NCBI GenBank assembly: GCA_947501215.1
Contig: CANMUS010000005.1
Span: 1 to 64,000, forward strand
Reading direction: 5' to 3'
DNA from: an uncultured Erythrobacter sp.
GTDB lineage: Bacteria > Pseudomonadota > Alphaproteobacteria > Sphingomonadales > Sphingomonadaceae
DNA: 64,000 nucleotides
This document shows positions 24,447-34,228 of this stretch, in pieces. Position numbers and translations under genes: made by a program. The notes beneath the pieces were generated by a model. That model worked only from the letters and a program-made list of their open reading frames with translations, ran no database searches and was not told the DNA's origin. Each line of letters begins with the position of its first letter. Position 1 is the stretch's first letter.

Positions 24447-24645
24447 TGTTTAGATATTTCGGTCAAGCTGAAAAGCCCGCAAAAGGCCCGCAAAATCCCT
24501 CTAATGTATTGGTTCGATGCCTTTTTTAGGACTCGGAATTTCAATTTCAAACTTGACCGCGGAGTAGGTCGTTATCCGCTTTGCGCTCCAATCTCCGCTA
24601 TTTTACGGGCTGCGCGCTCTGCCCGGAAGCAGTCATCCGTTCGGT

Positions 24646-25596
24646 TTACTTTAAATCATCGATATTCGTTCCAGCTTCTCTTCTTTTTGGCCGATAGTCT
24701 GGGAGGGGAGGATTTGATGTAATTCCCTCAACCTGAATATCTTCGATTTTTTCACTGAGAGGAGCAAGTTCGCGACTAAGTTCGCGAAGGTCCGTTTCAC
24801 CTTCAACCAAAGAATCTTCGACCGCCGGAATGCCACTCCTTATCTGGGAAAGTTTGTTTTCAGCGTTCTGCACCCCCTCCCTGAATTGGCGAAGGCGTAG
24901 TTGCGCGATAGCAGAAGCGCTCCGCCCTGAGATCCGCCGATCTGCATCTCGAAGATTATTTCCCCATCCACCAACCCTTTGCCCTAAGTCTAACAATCTT
25001 CCTTTTGTTGAGGCCAATCGTTCGTCCCAACCTTCGGCGTCCGATGCGAGTGCGGCCGTCGTGACTCGAAGCCGGACAAGATCGGAGGTGATCACCCGTT
25101 GCTTTTCTGGCTCCAGTCCTTCGTTCAGAGCGCGAATGCTATTTGCCACGGTCTCTACAGTGGCGGTCGCATCCCTCCCCAATAGTCCGGTTTCGTCCGC
25201 GGCGGGAATGATCTTTTTTCCTGACTTGTCGGTGTAAATGCCCTCACGACCCCGTCGGCCCTCGAGCACGAGCGCAGCCTCTCCAGTTATCAGATCCGTG
25301 CTGATTGTCGCTTCAAGGCCGTGGACTTTCGCCGCAGAAGGATCGAGAGTCAGAACAACGACCACGTTTTCCGGTTCATTTTCCGCCAGACGGACCGATG
25401 TTACCTGTCCCACAGGGACTCCCAATAGTGTTACAGTCGATCCCGACTGAAGGCCTTCCACGGAGCGATCAAACTTGATCTGATATGTTTCCTGATTTGG
25501 TCTGGGATCGATTAGCCACATCGCGAAAGCGATGGTCGTAAGCATCAGAATGCCAACGATCCACGCCACTAGGGAGAAGTTTGCGTTAGTTTCCAT
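24646..25596 (-). CDS. MCE/MlaD family membrane-anchored protein
   Basis: The product has 316 residues. It opens with an N-terminal anchor (VAWIVGILMLTTIAFAMWLI). The MCE domain follows (about residues 38-115: YQIKFDRSVEGLQSGSTVTLLGVPVGQVTSVRL). The remaining 200 residues are helical and coiled-coil-like with a Pro-rich end. MCE proteins form periplasmic lipid-transport rings, usually with MlaE and MlaF. Neither is nearby, so this one is an orphan. It ends 200 bases from the converging serine recombinase gene. Base composition is visibly lower in GC than its neighbours, hinting at a different origin. Confidence 0.82.
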   Translation of the reverse strand: METNANFSLVAWIVGILMLTTIAFAMWLIDPRPNQETYQIKFDRSVEGLQSGSTVTLLGVPVGQVTSVRLAENEPENVVVVLTLDPSAAKVHGLEATISTDLITGEAALVLEGRRGREGIYTDKSGKKIIPAADETGLLGRDATATVETVANSIRALNEGLEPEKQRVITSDLVRLRVTTAALASDAEGWDERLASTKGRLLDLGQRVGGWGNNLRDADRRISGRSASAIAQLRLRQFREGVQNAENKLSQIRSGIPAVEDSLVEGETDLRELSRELAPLSEKIEDIQVEGITSNPPLPDYRPKRREAGTNIDDLK

Positions 25597-25904
25597 CTAG
25601 CACGCCGCCAGCGGTTTGTTCGTCCGGCAGAGGGCCGGTGCAATGAAAGTTCGCGTCCCGCATGCTCCATTCGGTTGTCCGCTATAGAACATGACCGAGG
25701 TTCGTCCCCTGGCGCAATCGCCACGAGCGGGGCATCCGGGCGCGTCGAATGTGTTTTGGTTTGAGATCGGCCTAGTCCCAACACGGGCGTGATGCCGCCC
25801 CGCCCGTGGCGACCGAATATTGCTATGACTTGCGCAAGCCGCGTCCGGTCACTCAAGCGCGAAGGCGTCATGTCTTCCAGGCCGCTGCTGGAGGATGTGA
25901 TTTC

Positions 25905-26114
25905 AAGTCTCCTGGCGATGTCCGTCTGGTTCAGGGCAGGAGCTCTGATGAGCTGCGCCAACACACGCCACTGCGTACGATTGAGGCTCAGCGGCTGTGC
26001 TCGGTCATCGAATGCCTTGCGCGCGGCGCGGCTGATCTGGTCCATCATGAAGATCGCTCGATCATCGTGGGTGATGACATTGTCGAGTGCGAGAGTGCCC
26101 TCATCTTCTGGCAT
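25905..26114 (-). pseudogene. MarR-family regulator, C-terminally truncated
   Basis: The first 70 or so codons read as a MarR regulator: AIFMMDQISRAARKAFDDRAQPLSLNRTQWRVLAQLIRAPALNQTDIARRLEI. At about 25905 the homology stops; the recognition helix and wing are absent. The frame runs on with unrelated low-complexity sequence to 25569, overlapping the MCE start. A deletion or rearrangement has probably removed the 3' half. It diverges from emrA, the usual place for an efflux regulator. Loss of the DNA-binding part would leave emrAB without this repressor. Confidence 0.65.
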
Positions 26115-26222
26115 GAGACATTCCTATCGATCGGAGAAAAATAGTAAAGGACTTTCGCATTTTGTTTTGGCCGCTATATCGCTCGCGCAGCGGCTCAAAC
26201 GATGGCGAGGAGCGAAATAATC

Positions 26223-27350
26223 ATGGCGGACGAGACAGCAGGGGCTAGCGATGAAGGCGCACGTCCGACGGGGTTGTCCAGTCCGCGGGTCCGGCTGGGT
26301 CTGCTGATCGCCGGCATTCTGGTCCTGCTCGCCGGGAGCTACTGGTATTACAATCATCAGACGTACGGCAGATTCCAGCAGTCCACCGACAACGCTTATA
26401 TTGCCGCCGACAGCGTCATCATCTCCCCCAAAATTGCGGGCTACGTCGAGCGCGTATTAGTGACGGAGAATCAAACGGTCGCGTCGGGCGATGCACTTGT
26501 CCAGCTGGACGTGCGAGATTATCGTGCCCAAACGAACCAGGTCGAAGCCCAGATCGCCGCGTCGCTCGCCGGAGCAGATACGGTACGCGCCCAGCAACAA
26601 GAGCAGGACGCGGCAATTGCCCAGGCCCGTGCACAGCTCGCAGCAGCATCTGCACAGGCTGGTCTCGCTGCTGAGCAGGTTGTCCGGTACCGCCCCCTTG
26701 CCGCTTCGGGAGCGGAGCCGCGCGAGAGGCTCGATCAGCTGGAGGCCCAGGCCAGAGAAGCGCAGGCTCAAGTCGCGGCAGCGCGCGCCGCGCTCACGGC
26801 GGCACAGCGCCGACAGAACACGCTTAGCGAGCAGATAGACCAGGCCAATTCGCAAGCCAACGCCGCTCGTGCGCAACTCGAGGCCGCCCGTCTGAACCTG
26901 TCATCGACCACGCTCCAGGCCAGTATTTCCGGGCGGGTGGGTGACCTCACGGTCCGACCTGGACAATTTGTCCAGCCTGGCCAACGCCTTATGAGCCTCG
27001 TACCGACCGACCGCCTCTACGTGACAGCAAATTTCAAGGAAACGCAGCTCGGACTTGTCCGCCCGGGGCAACCCGTCACCTTGGAAATCGACGCGCTGCC
27101 GGACCTCGAGCTATTAGGAAGAGTGGAAAGCATCGCCCCCGGGACCGGGGCAGAATTCTCAATCCTTCCGCCACAGAACGCGACGGGTAATTTCACCAAG
27201 ATCGTTCAGCGCGTCCCGGTGCGCATATCCATTCAGGCTTCGCCCGAGATCCTGCGTCTGCTGGTGCCGGGCATGTCTGTTGTCGCGAGTGTCGATACGC
27301 GCGCCGCTAGAGACCAACTCGATTCGATCCGCAACGCGGCCGGAGACTGA
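26223..27350 (+). CDS. emrA: EmrA/HlyD-type membrane fusion protein
   Basis: The product is about 375 residues. The start at 26223 has GAGGAG 10 bases upstream. One N-terminal membrane helix (LLIAGILVLLAGSYWYYN) is followed by a biotinyl-lipoyl half (TDNAYIAADSVIISPKIAGYVERVLV), a long Ala/Gln-rich coiled coil (about 95-225), then the second lipoyl half (STTLQASISGRVGDLTVRPGQFVQPG) and a beta barrel. TDNAYIxxD is typical of EmrA. It joins the EmrB pump to an outer-membrane factor, here the NodT-like gene two genes downstream. Confidence 0.9.
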   Translation: MADETAGASDEGARPTGLSSPRVRLGLLIAGILVLLAGSYWYYNHQTYGRFQQSTDNAYIAADSVIISPKIAGYVERVLVTENQTVASGDALVQLDVRDYRAQTNQVEAQIAASLAGADTVRAQQQEQDAAIAQARAQLAAASAQAGLAAEQVVRYRPLAASGAEPRERLDQLEAQAREAQAQVAAARAALTAAQRRQNTLSEQIDQANSQANAARAQLEAARLNLSSTTLQASISGRVGDLTVRPGQFVQPGQRLMSLVPTDRLYVTANFKETQLGLVRPGQPVTLEIDALPDLELLGRVESIAPGTGAEFSILPPQNATGNFTKIVQRVPVRISIQASPEILRLLVPGMSVVASVDTRAARDQLDSIRNAAGD

Positions 27351-27353
27351 CCG

Positions 27354-28907
27354 ATGGCAGGCGCCGCTGCAGCGGTTTCGCCGCCGGTCGAAAAGGCCGA
27401 TGCTACGGCCTGGATCGCCGTAGCCGCCGGTGCGCTGGGGGCGATGCTGGCAACGCTTGACATCTCGATCGTCAATTCGGCGCTGCCGACGATCCAGGGG
27501 GAAATCGGCGCGACCGGAACCGAAGGCACCTGGATCGCGACAGCCTTCCTTGTTGCCGAGATCATCATCATCCCTCTGAGCGCGTGGCTGGAAAGACTGC
27601 TCGGCCTTCGCACGCTGCTCATCGTCGCGGTTTCTGCCTTCACGGCCTTTTCGGTGTTGTGCGGCATTGCCACCGATCTGACGACGATGATCATCGGTCG
27701 CACCGGTCAAGGGTTCATGGGCGGCGCGCTTATTCCAACCGCCATGACCATCGTCGCAAAGCGACTGCCTCCATCGCAACAGCCGATTGGCATGGCGCTC
27801 TTCGGAATGACCGTGGTTCTTGGGCCGGTAATGGGCCCGTTGGTGGGGGGCTGGCTTACCGAGAACCTGAGCTGGCACTACGCCTTCTTCGTCAACGTGC
27901 CCGTCTGCGCGTTGCTCCTTGCTTTACTATTCATCGGGTTACCCCATGAAAAGCCCGACTGGGTTTACCTGCGCGAGGCTGATTGGGCGGGAATAGCTGG
28001 TATGATCCTTGGGTTGGGTGGGCTGACCATCGTTCTGGAAGAAGGCCACCGTGAGGAGTGGTTCGATTCCACGCTGATCGTCCAGCTCACACTGATGACG
28101 GTCGTGGGTTTTGCACTTCTGACCTACGGACAGCTTTACGCGCGCAAACCCGTGCTCAAATTGCGCCTGATGCTCAGCAGGCAGTTTGCCAGCGTCGTGG
28201 TGATGGCACTGGCGCTTGGCATGGTCATGTATGGCTCGACCTACGTGATCCCGCAATTTCTCGCGATAATTTCCGATTATAATGCCTTGCAGACCGGACT
28301 TGTGATCTTCTGGATGGGCGTTCCGGCTTTCCTGTTGATGCCCGTTCTCCCGTTCATGATCCGCAGGATTCACATCCGCATTGCGGTCGGCGCGGGCATG
28401 TTCATCATGGCGCTAAGCTGTTTCGTCAGCATAAATCTGACAGCGGAATCGGGAGGTGGAGTGTTCACCGAAAGCCAGTTCCTGCGCGGCATCGGCATGA
28501 TCCTCACGATGATGTTCCTCAACCAGGCGACGGTAGCTTCGGTTGCCAAGGAGGATGCCGGCGATGCTTCGGGCATCTTCAACGCGGCGCGAAACCTAGG
28601 GGGCTCTTTCGCGCTCGCCGGGCTTGCTTCGTTCCAGGACCAGCGCCTGTGGCATCATAGTCGGCGGATGGAAGAAACTCTCAACGCCAACAGCCCCCGG
28701 CTACAGGAATACCTGGACACCATGACGGCGTCGTTGGGCAATCCACAGGCCGCGCTGGAGATGCTTTCCGGCATCATTCAGCGCGATGCGTTCGTGATGA
28801 CCTACAACGATGTCTTTTTCGCCATGGGCGCGATTACCCTGGTCACGGTGCCGCTGGTACTGTTCCTCAAGCCTCTCCCGAAGAACTTATCCCTTTCGAT
28901 GCACTGA
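27354..28907 (+). CDS. emrB: EmrB/DHA2-family drug efflux MFS transporter
   Basis: The product has 517 residues with about 14 membrane helices. DISIVNSALPTIQGEIG in helix 1, GTWIATAFLVAEIIIIPLSAWL, the loop motif after GLRTLL, and the antiporter motif C region (MGPLVGGWLTENLSWHYAFFVNVPV) mark the DHA2 drug-proton antiporters of the EmrB type. It starts three bases after emrA. It expels lipophilic compounds across the inner membrane and, with EmrA and an outer-membrane channel, out of the cell. In this setting it may protect against hydrocarbons or solvents (inference). Confidence 0.92.
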   Translation: MAGAAAAVSPPVEKADATAWIAVAAGALGAMLATLDISIVNSALPTIQGEIGATGTEGTWIATAFLVAEIIIIPLSAWLERLLGLRTLLIVAVSAFTAFSVLCGIATDLTTMIIGRTGQGFMGGALIPTAMTIVAKRLPPSQQPIGMALFGMTVVLGPVMGPLVGGWLTENLSWHYAFFVNVPVCALLLALLFIGLPHEKPDWVYLREADWAGIAGMILGLGGLTIVLEEGHREEWFDSTLIVQLTLMTVVGFALLTYGQLYARKPVLKLRLMLSRQFASVVVMALALGMVMYGSTYVIPQFLAIISDYNALQTGLVIFWMGVPAFLLMPVLPFMIRRIHIRIAVGAGMFIMALSCFVSINLTAESGGGVFTESQFLRGIGMILTMMFLNQATVASVAKEDAGDASGIFNAARNLGGSFALAGLASFQDQRLWHHSRRMEETLNANSPRLQEYLDTMTASLGNPQAALEMLSGIIQRDAFVMTYNDVFFAMGAITLVTVPLVLFLKPLPKNLSLSMH

Positions 28908-28914
28908 GAACTCT

Positions 28915-30432
28915 ATGCGCAAGACCCTAACCCTCCTCGCTCCCATGGCGCTCCTCGCGGGTTGCATGTCCGGTCCCGACTATGCCGGCCCCCCGCAACT
29001 TGCGACCGACGCAGGCAATGCGTTCGTACGGGCCGGCCCCGAAATCGATCCGTTGGCGCCGATTGCCGGCGACTGGTGGACGCTGCTCGGCGATCCGGTT
29101 CTCAATGAACTTGAGGCGCGTGCGCTGGCCGGCAATCCGGGCGTGGCCGCAGCGCGCGCTCGCATCGAACAGGCAAGGGCTTCTGTCCGCCAGGAGCGCG
29201 CCAACCGGCTACCCGCCGTGGCTGCGCAGGCGACTGCGGTCCAGGCGAATATCCCAGGGCTAGATATCGGCAGCGGCCCGCCCCCGGGATCGCCCGGCGC
29301 TCCTGCAGACACCGAAGAGCAGGACAGCCTCAGCGTCTACAACCTCGGGCTCAACGCAAACTGGGAGATCGATTTCGCTGGGGGGCAGGCACGGCGTGTC
29401 GAGGCCATTAACGCTCAGGCTGCGGCCTCGGTGGCGAACGCCGAGGATGCGAAAGTCCAGCTCGCCGCCGAAATCGCGCGGGCGTATGTGAGCCTGCGAG
29501 AAGCGCAAGGGCGGCTCGAGCTTGTCCAGCGAGAGCGCGACTTGCAGCAGCAAATTCTCGAATTGACCTATCAGCGCTATACACAGGGCGCTCTCGCGCT
29601 GTTCCCGGTCGGTAACGCGAACGCCGAGCTCGAACTGCTCAAGTCGCAGATCGCGGAAGCTCAAGCGGACATCGATGTATTCAAAGACACGCTCGCGGTG
29701 CTGACGGGCGAAGCGCCCGGCGCACTCGACGGGCTCCTGGCGGCTCAGGCCGAAATTCCGCTTCCCCCCGAACGGGTCGCGGTGGGCGATCCCGCAGCGC
29801 TAATAGCGCGGCGGCCGGATGTTCGAGCCGCCGAACGCATGCTGGCCGCGGCGAATGCGCGGATTGGCGTGGCAGAGGCTGCTCGCTTCCCCAAGATTTC
29901 CTTCATGGGGATTCTCGGTTTGGGCGGATCGGAGCCCGACGACATCCTGGACCCGGGCAACTTATCGGCAATCGCTTTGCCGCGGCTACAGTGGAACCTG
30001 CTTGATTTCGGCCGCACGGCAGCATCGATCGATCAGGCCGAGAGTGCGCGCGACGAGGCCGAAGCGCGTTATGTTGAAGTGGTCCTTGGCGCACTGCGCG
30101 ACGCCGAACAATCGCTTGCCCGGTTCGGGCAACAAAGAGCCAACGTAGCCGCGCTGGCGCAGATCAGTCGACAGGCCGACACGGCTGCGGAGCTTAACGA
30201 GCAACGCCGCGCCGCGGGGGTAATCTCGCAAGGCGAACTCAACACTTCGATCCGCAAGCGCGAACAGGCCAGAGCAAATCTCGATCGGGCGATCGCCGCC
30301 ATGACAAATGGCTGGATCGCGATCCAGAAGTCGCTTGGGTTGGGATGGGTCGAATTGTCTCGCGACAATCGCACGTCGGTTGAGCCTGCTCCGGTCGATC
30401 GAAAATCAGTTATGAAACCTGAACAGAGTTAG
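28915..30432 (+). CDS. NodT-family outer-membrane efflux lipoprotein
   Basis: The product is about 505 residues. A signal ending LLAGC (Cys near residue 17) makes it a lipoprotein. It then has the NodT/OprM family opening (PLAPIAGDWWTLLGDPVLNELEARALAGNPGVAAARARI) and two outer-membrane efflux repeats, with DVRAAERMLAAANARIGVAEAARFP in the second. It starts seven bases after emrB, completing an EmrA-EmrB-outer-membrane channel operon. The last 25 residues are polar. No terminator was seen directly after it. Confidence 0.9.
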   Translation: MRKTLTLLAPMALLAGCMSGPDYAGPPQLATDAGNAFVRAGPEIDPLAPIAGDWWTLLGDPVLNELEARALAGNPGVAAARARIEQARASVRQERANRLPAVAAQATAVQANIPGLDIGSGPPPGSPGAPADTEEQDSLSVYNLGLNANWEIDFAGGQARRVEAINAQAAASVANAEDAKVQLAAEIARAYVSLREAQGRLELVQRERDLQQQILELTYQRYTQGALALFPVGNANAELELLKSQIAEAQADIDVFKDTLAVLTGEAPGALDGLLAAQAEIPLPPERVAVGDPAALIARRPDVRAAERMLAAANARIGVAEAARFPKISFMGILGLGGSEPDDILDPGNLSAIALPRLQWNLLDFGRTAASIDQAESARDEAEARYVEVVLGALRDAEQSLARFGQQRANVAALAQISRQADTAAELNEQRRAAGVISQGELNTSIRKREQARANLDRAIAAMTNGWIAIQKSLGLGWVELSRDNRTSVEPAPVDRKSVMKPEQS

Positions 30433-30713
30433 GATAAGTTTTCTCAGAAGTCTGCCCCGCAGCCCCTTCCAACTTTTCCTAACGCGTCAGCACCTCGTGC
30501 ACTTTGACCCAATCTTGGATCATAGGGGTCAGCATGTTTCCGCCTTTCGCAGAGTGCGTTTGCCAGTATCACCATCGGATATCCCGATTGCACTATTCGG
30601 TGACTCTTCATTGTCGTATCTATGTAAGGCCTTAAGCTTTCCGCGAGCATCTCGTAGCGACATCAACGAGCGATCGTAAAAGCATTTCGAGTGCAGCTCG
30701 CATTTGGCCGGTT

Positions 30714-30753
30714 CGATGACCGCCTTGTCGGTAGGCTTACGAGGCGGTCATCG
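30714..30753. repeat. 12-bp perfect inverted repeat in a 440-bp gene-free stretch
   Basis: CGATGACCGCCT at 30714-30725 pairs with AGGCGGTCATCG at 30742-30753 around a 16-base loop. It lies between the convergent nodT and TonB-receptor genes. There is no T run, so it may be a transcription stop without poly-U, or a scar. The rest of 30433-30872 holds no gene that I can support. Confidence 0.55.
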
Positions 30754-30872
30754 AGCATTACGCCGCTCTGGAAAAGCTATAAAGTCATGGGTCGAAATAC
30801 GAACTAGCTGGCACTGTCCGTTCGGGTCGTTGGGAGGACCACCAATCTCCCCGCCAACACGATCTGGACCTG

Positions 30873-33809
30873 TTAGAAACTGAACCCCAAAGCAACACCA
30901 TATCTACGAGGATCCAAAGTGTAGATATTGGTAAAATTCCCCGAGGATGCGTCGGTCAAGTACAAGCCTGTCACCGAGCTGCTGTCGAAAATGTTCTGAA
31001 CAAATCCGCGCACGAACCAACGCTCATCCGCACTGTTCAACTGCACGATCGCGTTGGCTTGCACGAATGGCTCGATCCGGTTGACCCTGCCGTTAAAGAT
31101 ATTGCCGTATTGCTCACCAGTCAGCGCTACGTCCACGCGAGGAACCAGAGTCATGCCATTGTCGAAAGTGGCGGTGTACTGCACACCCATCGAAACCTTC
31201 ATTTCGGGGGCCTGCGGCAACTTGTTCCCTTTTAAGTTGACCTCTACGCCAGGGCTTAATACCGCAAGGCCGCTGCCCGCCGGAACGGCTCCGGCCAAGA
31301 CATCGCAAATGCTGAATGCGCCGCTTGACGCAAGATTGCCGTCGTTAGGAAATTCTTCGGGACCACGAAGACCCAGAGCTGCGTTCACTCCGGCGACGAA
31401 TGCGTCGGCCACGCCGGGGGCTGGCCCGGTTACGGCACAATTAGCACCGTTGCTGATATCCTTGATGATGACGGCATCAGGATCGCCGCCACCCGGGTCG
31501 CGCGGATTGGAGAAGAACTGGTCGCCGGCAACTTCCGCGTTGAGATAACTGAACGTCAAGTTGACAAGCCAATCGGGATCGGGCCGGATAACGGACTCTA
31601 GTTCCACACCCCAGATATCGGCATCGATAGTATCATTAACTGAGGTACGGGCGACGATGCGGCTAAGCTGCAACCCGCTATACTTATAGTAGAATGCAGT
31701 AGCGTTTAATTGCAGTGCGCCATTCGCAAAGGTATTTTTCGATCCGATTTCAAATGCGTCGATGGTTTCTGATCCGAAGCTTTCAGCCACATCGAAAACG
31801 GGCGAAAGGGGCGGGTTGATACCCCCGGATTTATAGCCCCTGGCATAAGATGCGTAAATCGAATTGTCAGGCGTAACTTCGTAGTCGAGCACCGCACGCC
31901 CGGTTATTTCATCGAAACCTACTTCTCTAAATTGCGTCAGCTGCTCACCTGGCGTACCAGGATCGGCATCAAAAAGACCAGAGGGACCGGTTAAGGGAGT
32001 GATCGGGCTGTCGAACGGCTCCCCGTCATTCGCGTAAGGATTGAGGAAGCTAATCAAGGTCGTGCGCGCAGTCACGTCTTTCTTGTCGTCGTTATACCGC
32101 AAACCTCCGGTGAAGGTCAGACGCTCGGTCAGGTCGACGTAGATCTCCCCGAACACACCGAAGCTCTCAAGATTAGCCTCGAGAGAATTGTTGCGGTACA
32201 TGGATGTTGCGAAGTAGGATGGCGGTGCACCGCCTGCCAAAGTACCAAACGATCCCAGAATGGCACTGGCGTAGTCAAGCGCGAATGAGTTTACATAGTA
32301 ACTGTTGTCGGTAGTCTTGGACTTTGCATAGATCCCTCCGAGCAGGAAATTGAATGCTCCGTCGAAATCACTGGAAAGGAGGATTTCGCCGCTCCAGGAT
32401 TCGCGTTGCTCTGAAGACCTGTCGAAGGATAGCGGCGTTTCGCCGCACAATACATTACCTTCGAACGCGCCCCTGTTCCCATCATCGTTATCGGAGGTGC
32501 ACAATACGCCCCCTGGGCCATTGGGGATGAGAGCCTCCACAATCGGGGTAAAATACGCCGACGAACCTGGCACGAACGCCGGTGCAGGTGCGGGGAGGCC
32601 GGTAGGCAAACCGTTGGCCGCGAAGCCGGACAACACGTTCAAGGCCGTAGCAAAGGCGGTACGATCCTGAATGCCCAGAAAGTAGTCCTGCCGGGAATCG
32701 ACTTCGGTGTCCTGATAAAGACCGGTTGCAGTCAGTGTCATAGCTCCGATGCGCTGCTCGAGACGGGCCTGTAGCTGCACTTCATCGGCAAAATAGAATG
32801 GAGTATACGCCGTGTTTACCGTGCGCACATCGTCGGGCTTATCGAATCCTGCAAATGCATCGGGGCCGTACAGGCTTCCCAATCCCAGTACTGAGGGAAT
32901 TCCCTGAATAGCGAAGAACTCTTGCGAACTGAGCGTTGCGCCGACTGTGGAATTGGCATTGGTGATGTCAAAGTCGCGGCGATTGTTCAGACAACCCAGC
33001 ACGCCGAGCGGGTCACGCTGGCAGGCCTGCTTTTGATTACGTAAACGGGTGTCATCTTCCCTGAAATAATATGCCATGAAGTCGAGAGTGGTATCGGCAC
33101 CGGGTTCAAAACGAAGAGAACCACGAACAGCGTACATGTCTCGGTCGTCGACATCCGAATTGTCGAAAAGGTTTGTGGTGTAACCGTCGCGATTCAGAAA
33201 GAATCCGGCTACCCGAACGCCGATAGAATCGCCGATCGGGACATTGACCACCCCCTCGGCCTTGATGCTGTTGTAATTCCCATACTCGAACTCTCCGGCC
33301 GCGCCGAAAGAACCGAGGTCAGGCTTGGCTGTCACAAGGTTGACAACACCCGAGGTAGCGTTGCGGCCGAAGAGGGTGCCCTGCGGCCCCCGTAGGACCT
33401 CAATTCGCTCAAGGTCAAAATATTCTGTTTCGAACAGCCGGGTACCAAAAAGAGGGGAACCATTGATATGGATAGCCGTCGCTGCGTCACACGTCACACC
33501 AACACAAAGATCGCCGATACCACGGATGGTGAAGGACGACCCGGTGAAGTTGCCCTTCGAAAATGAGACGTTCGGGAGCGTCAATTGAAGGTCAGCAGCG
33601 TTTTCGATCTGCTGGCTTTCGAGAGCCGTAGCATCGAAGGCACTGACCGCGATCGGCACCTCTTGCAGACTTTGAGATTGGCGTTGGGCCGTCACGATGA
33701 TTACGGATCCTTGGGGTTCCGCCTCATCAGTTGTGGAATCCTGCGCTAAAGCCATCTGCGGCCAAGCCAAGATGGCCGAAGTGGCGAGCACCATCGCTCT
33801 CAGTGTCAT
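30873..33809 (-). CDS. TonB-dependent receptor
   Basis: The product has 978 residues. A signal peptide (MTLRAMVLATSAILAWPQMALA) is followed by a putative TonB box (SVIIVTAQRQ), then the plug (PIAVSAFDATALESQQIENA ... SFTIRGIG ... LRGPQGTLFGRNATSGVVNL) and a long beta barrel ending in YGVALGFSF with a terminal Phe. It imports a bulky or hydrophobic ligand across the outer membrane using TonB energy. The plug resembles the large sphingomonad receptors that accompany catabolic clusters. It lies at the end of the minus-strand catabolic operon but behind a terminator, so it has its own promoter in 33810-33865. The ligand is unknown. Confidence 0.92.
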   Translation of the reverse strand: MTLRAMVLATSAILAWPQMALAQDSTTDEAEPQGSVIIVTAQRQSQSLQEVPIAVSAFDATALESQQIENAADLQLTLPNVSFSKGNFTGSSFTIRGIGDLCVGVTCDAATAIHINGSPLFGTRLFETEYFDLERIEVLRGPQGTLFGRNATSGVVNLVTAKPDLGSFGAAGEFEYGNYNSIKAEGVVNVPIGDSIGVRVAGFFLNRDGYTTNLFDNSDVDDRDMYAVRGSLRFEPGADTTLDFMAYYFREDDTRLRNQKQACQRDPLGVLGCLNNRRDFDITNANSTVGATLSSQEFFAIQGIPSVLGLGSLYGPDAFAGFDKPDDVRTVNTAYTPFYFADEVQLQARLEQRIGAMTLTATGLYQDTEVDSRQDYFLGIQDRTAFATALNVLSGFAANGLPTGLPAPAPAFVPGSSAYFTPIVEALIPNGPGGVLCTSDNDDGNRGAFEGNVLCGETPLSFDRSSEQRESWSGEILLSSDFDGAFNFLLGGIYAKSKTTDNSYYVNSFALDYASAILGSFGTLAGGAPPSYFATSMYRNNSLEANLESFGVFGEIYVDLTERLTFTGGLRYNDDKKDVTARTTLISFLNPYANDGEPFDSPITPLTGPSGLFDADPGTPGEQLTQFREVGFDEITGRAVLDYEVTPDNSIYASYARGYKSGGINPPLSPVFDVAESFGSETIDAFEIGSKNTFANGALQLNATAFYYKYSGLQLSRIVARTSVNDTIDADIWGVELESVIRPDPDWLVNLTFSYLNAEVAGDQFFSNPRDPGGGDPDAVIIKDISNGANCAVTGPAPGVADAFVAGVNAALGLRGPEEFPNDGNLASSGAFSICDVLAGAVPAGSGLAVLSPGVEVNLKGNKLPQAPEMKVSMGVQYTATFDNGMTLVPRVDVALTGEQYGNIFNGRVNRIEPFVQANAIVQLNSADERWFVRGFVQNIFDSSSVTGLYLTDASSGNFTNIYTLDPRRYGVALGFSF

Positions 33810-33865
33810 ATAGCATCCCTTCCCATCTCTTCAGTGCGACGATAATTGGCTCCGCCGCTTACTGC

Positions 33866-33893
33866 AAAATGGGGCGACCTCGAGGGTCGCCCC
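33866..33893 (-). terminator. Intrinsic terminator of the minus-strand catabolic operon
   Basis: GGGGCGACC at 33871-33879 and GGTCGCCCC at 33885-33893 form a 9-bp stem with a 5-base loop, followed on the minus strand by ATTTT. It lies downstream of the hydrolase gene and before the TonB receptor. The stretch 33894-34228 holds no supported gene. Confidence 0.65.
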
Positions 33894-34228
33894 TTAGTCT
33901 GTGGAGAGGAGAGGGAAAGAATTAGCCCAATCCCCGTCCATGGGCATATACGTCCGCGTGATATTAGTAAAGCGCCTTATCTTTTGACCCCATGGGCCAC
34001 GATCCAGATCGCACGCGGAGTGAACGTTTGCTAAAGATCAGCAATGGTTGGCGCGCTAAGCGAGTTGCTCCCGATAAAGCTTTTGCCCCAGCTGGCATCG
34101 AGACCAACGAAGCGTTCGTCGTGCCGACGGCGACAATGGTTCGGATATAGTACAAGATGAATATGAACGCCCTTTGCCCCCATCTCGCTGGCCTCTGACC
34201 AGGAACCAGCCTCTTAGTATGGGGGATC

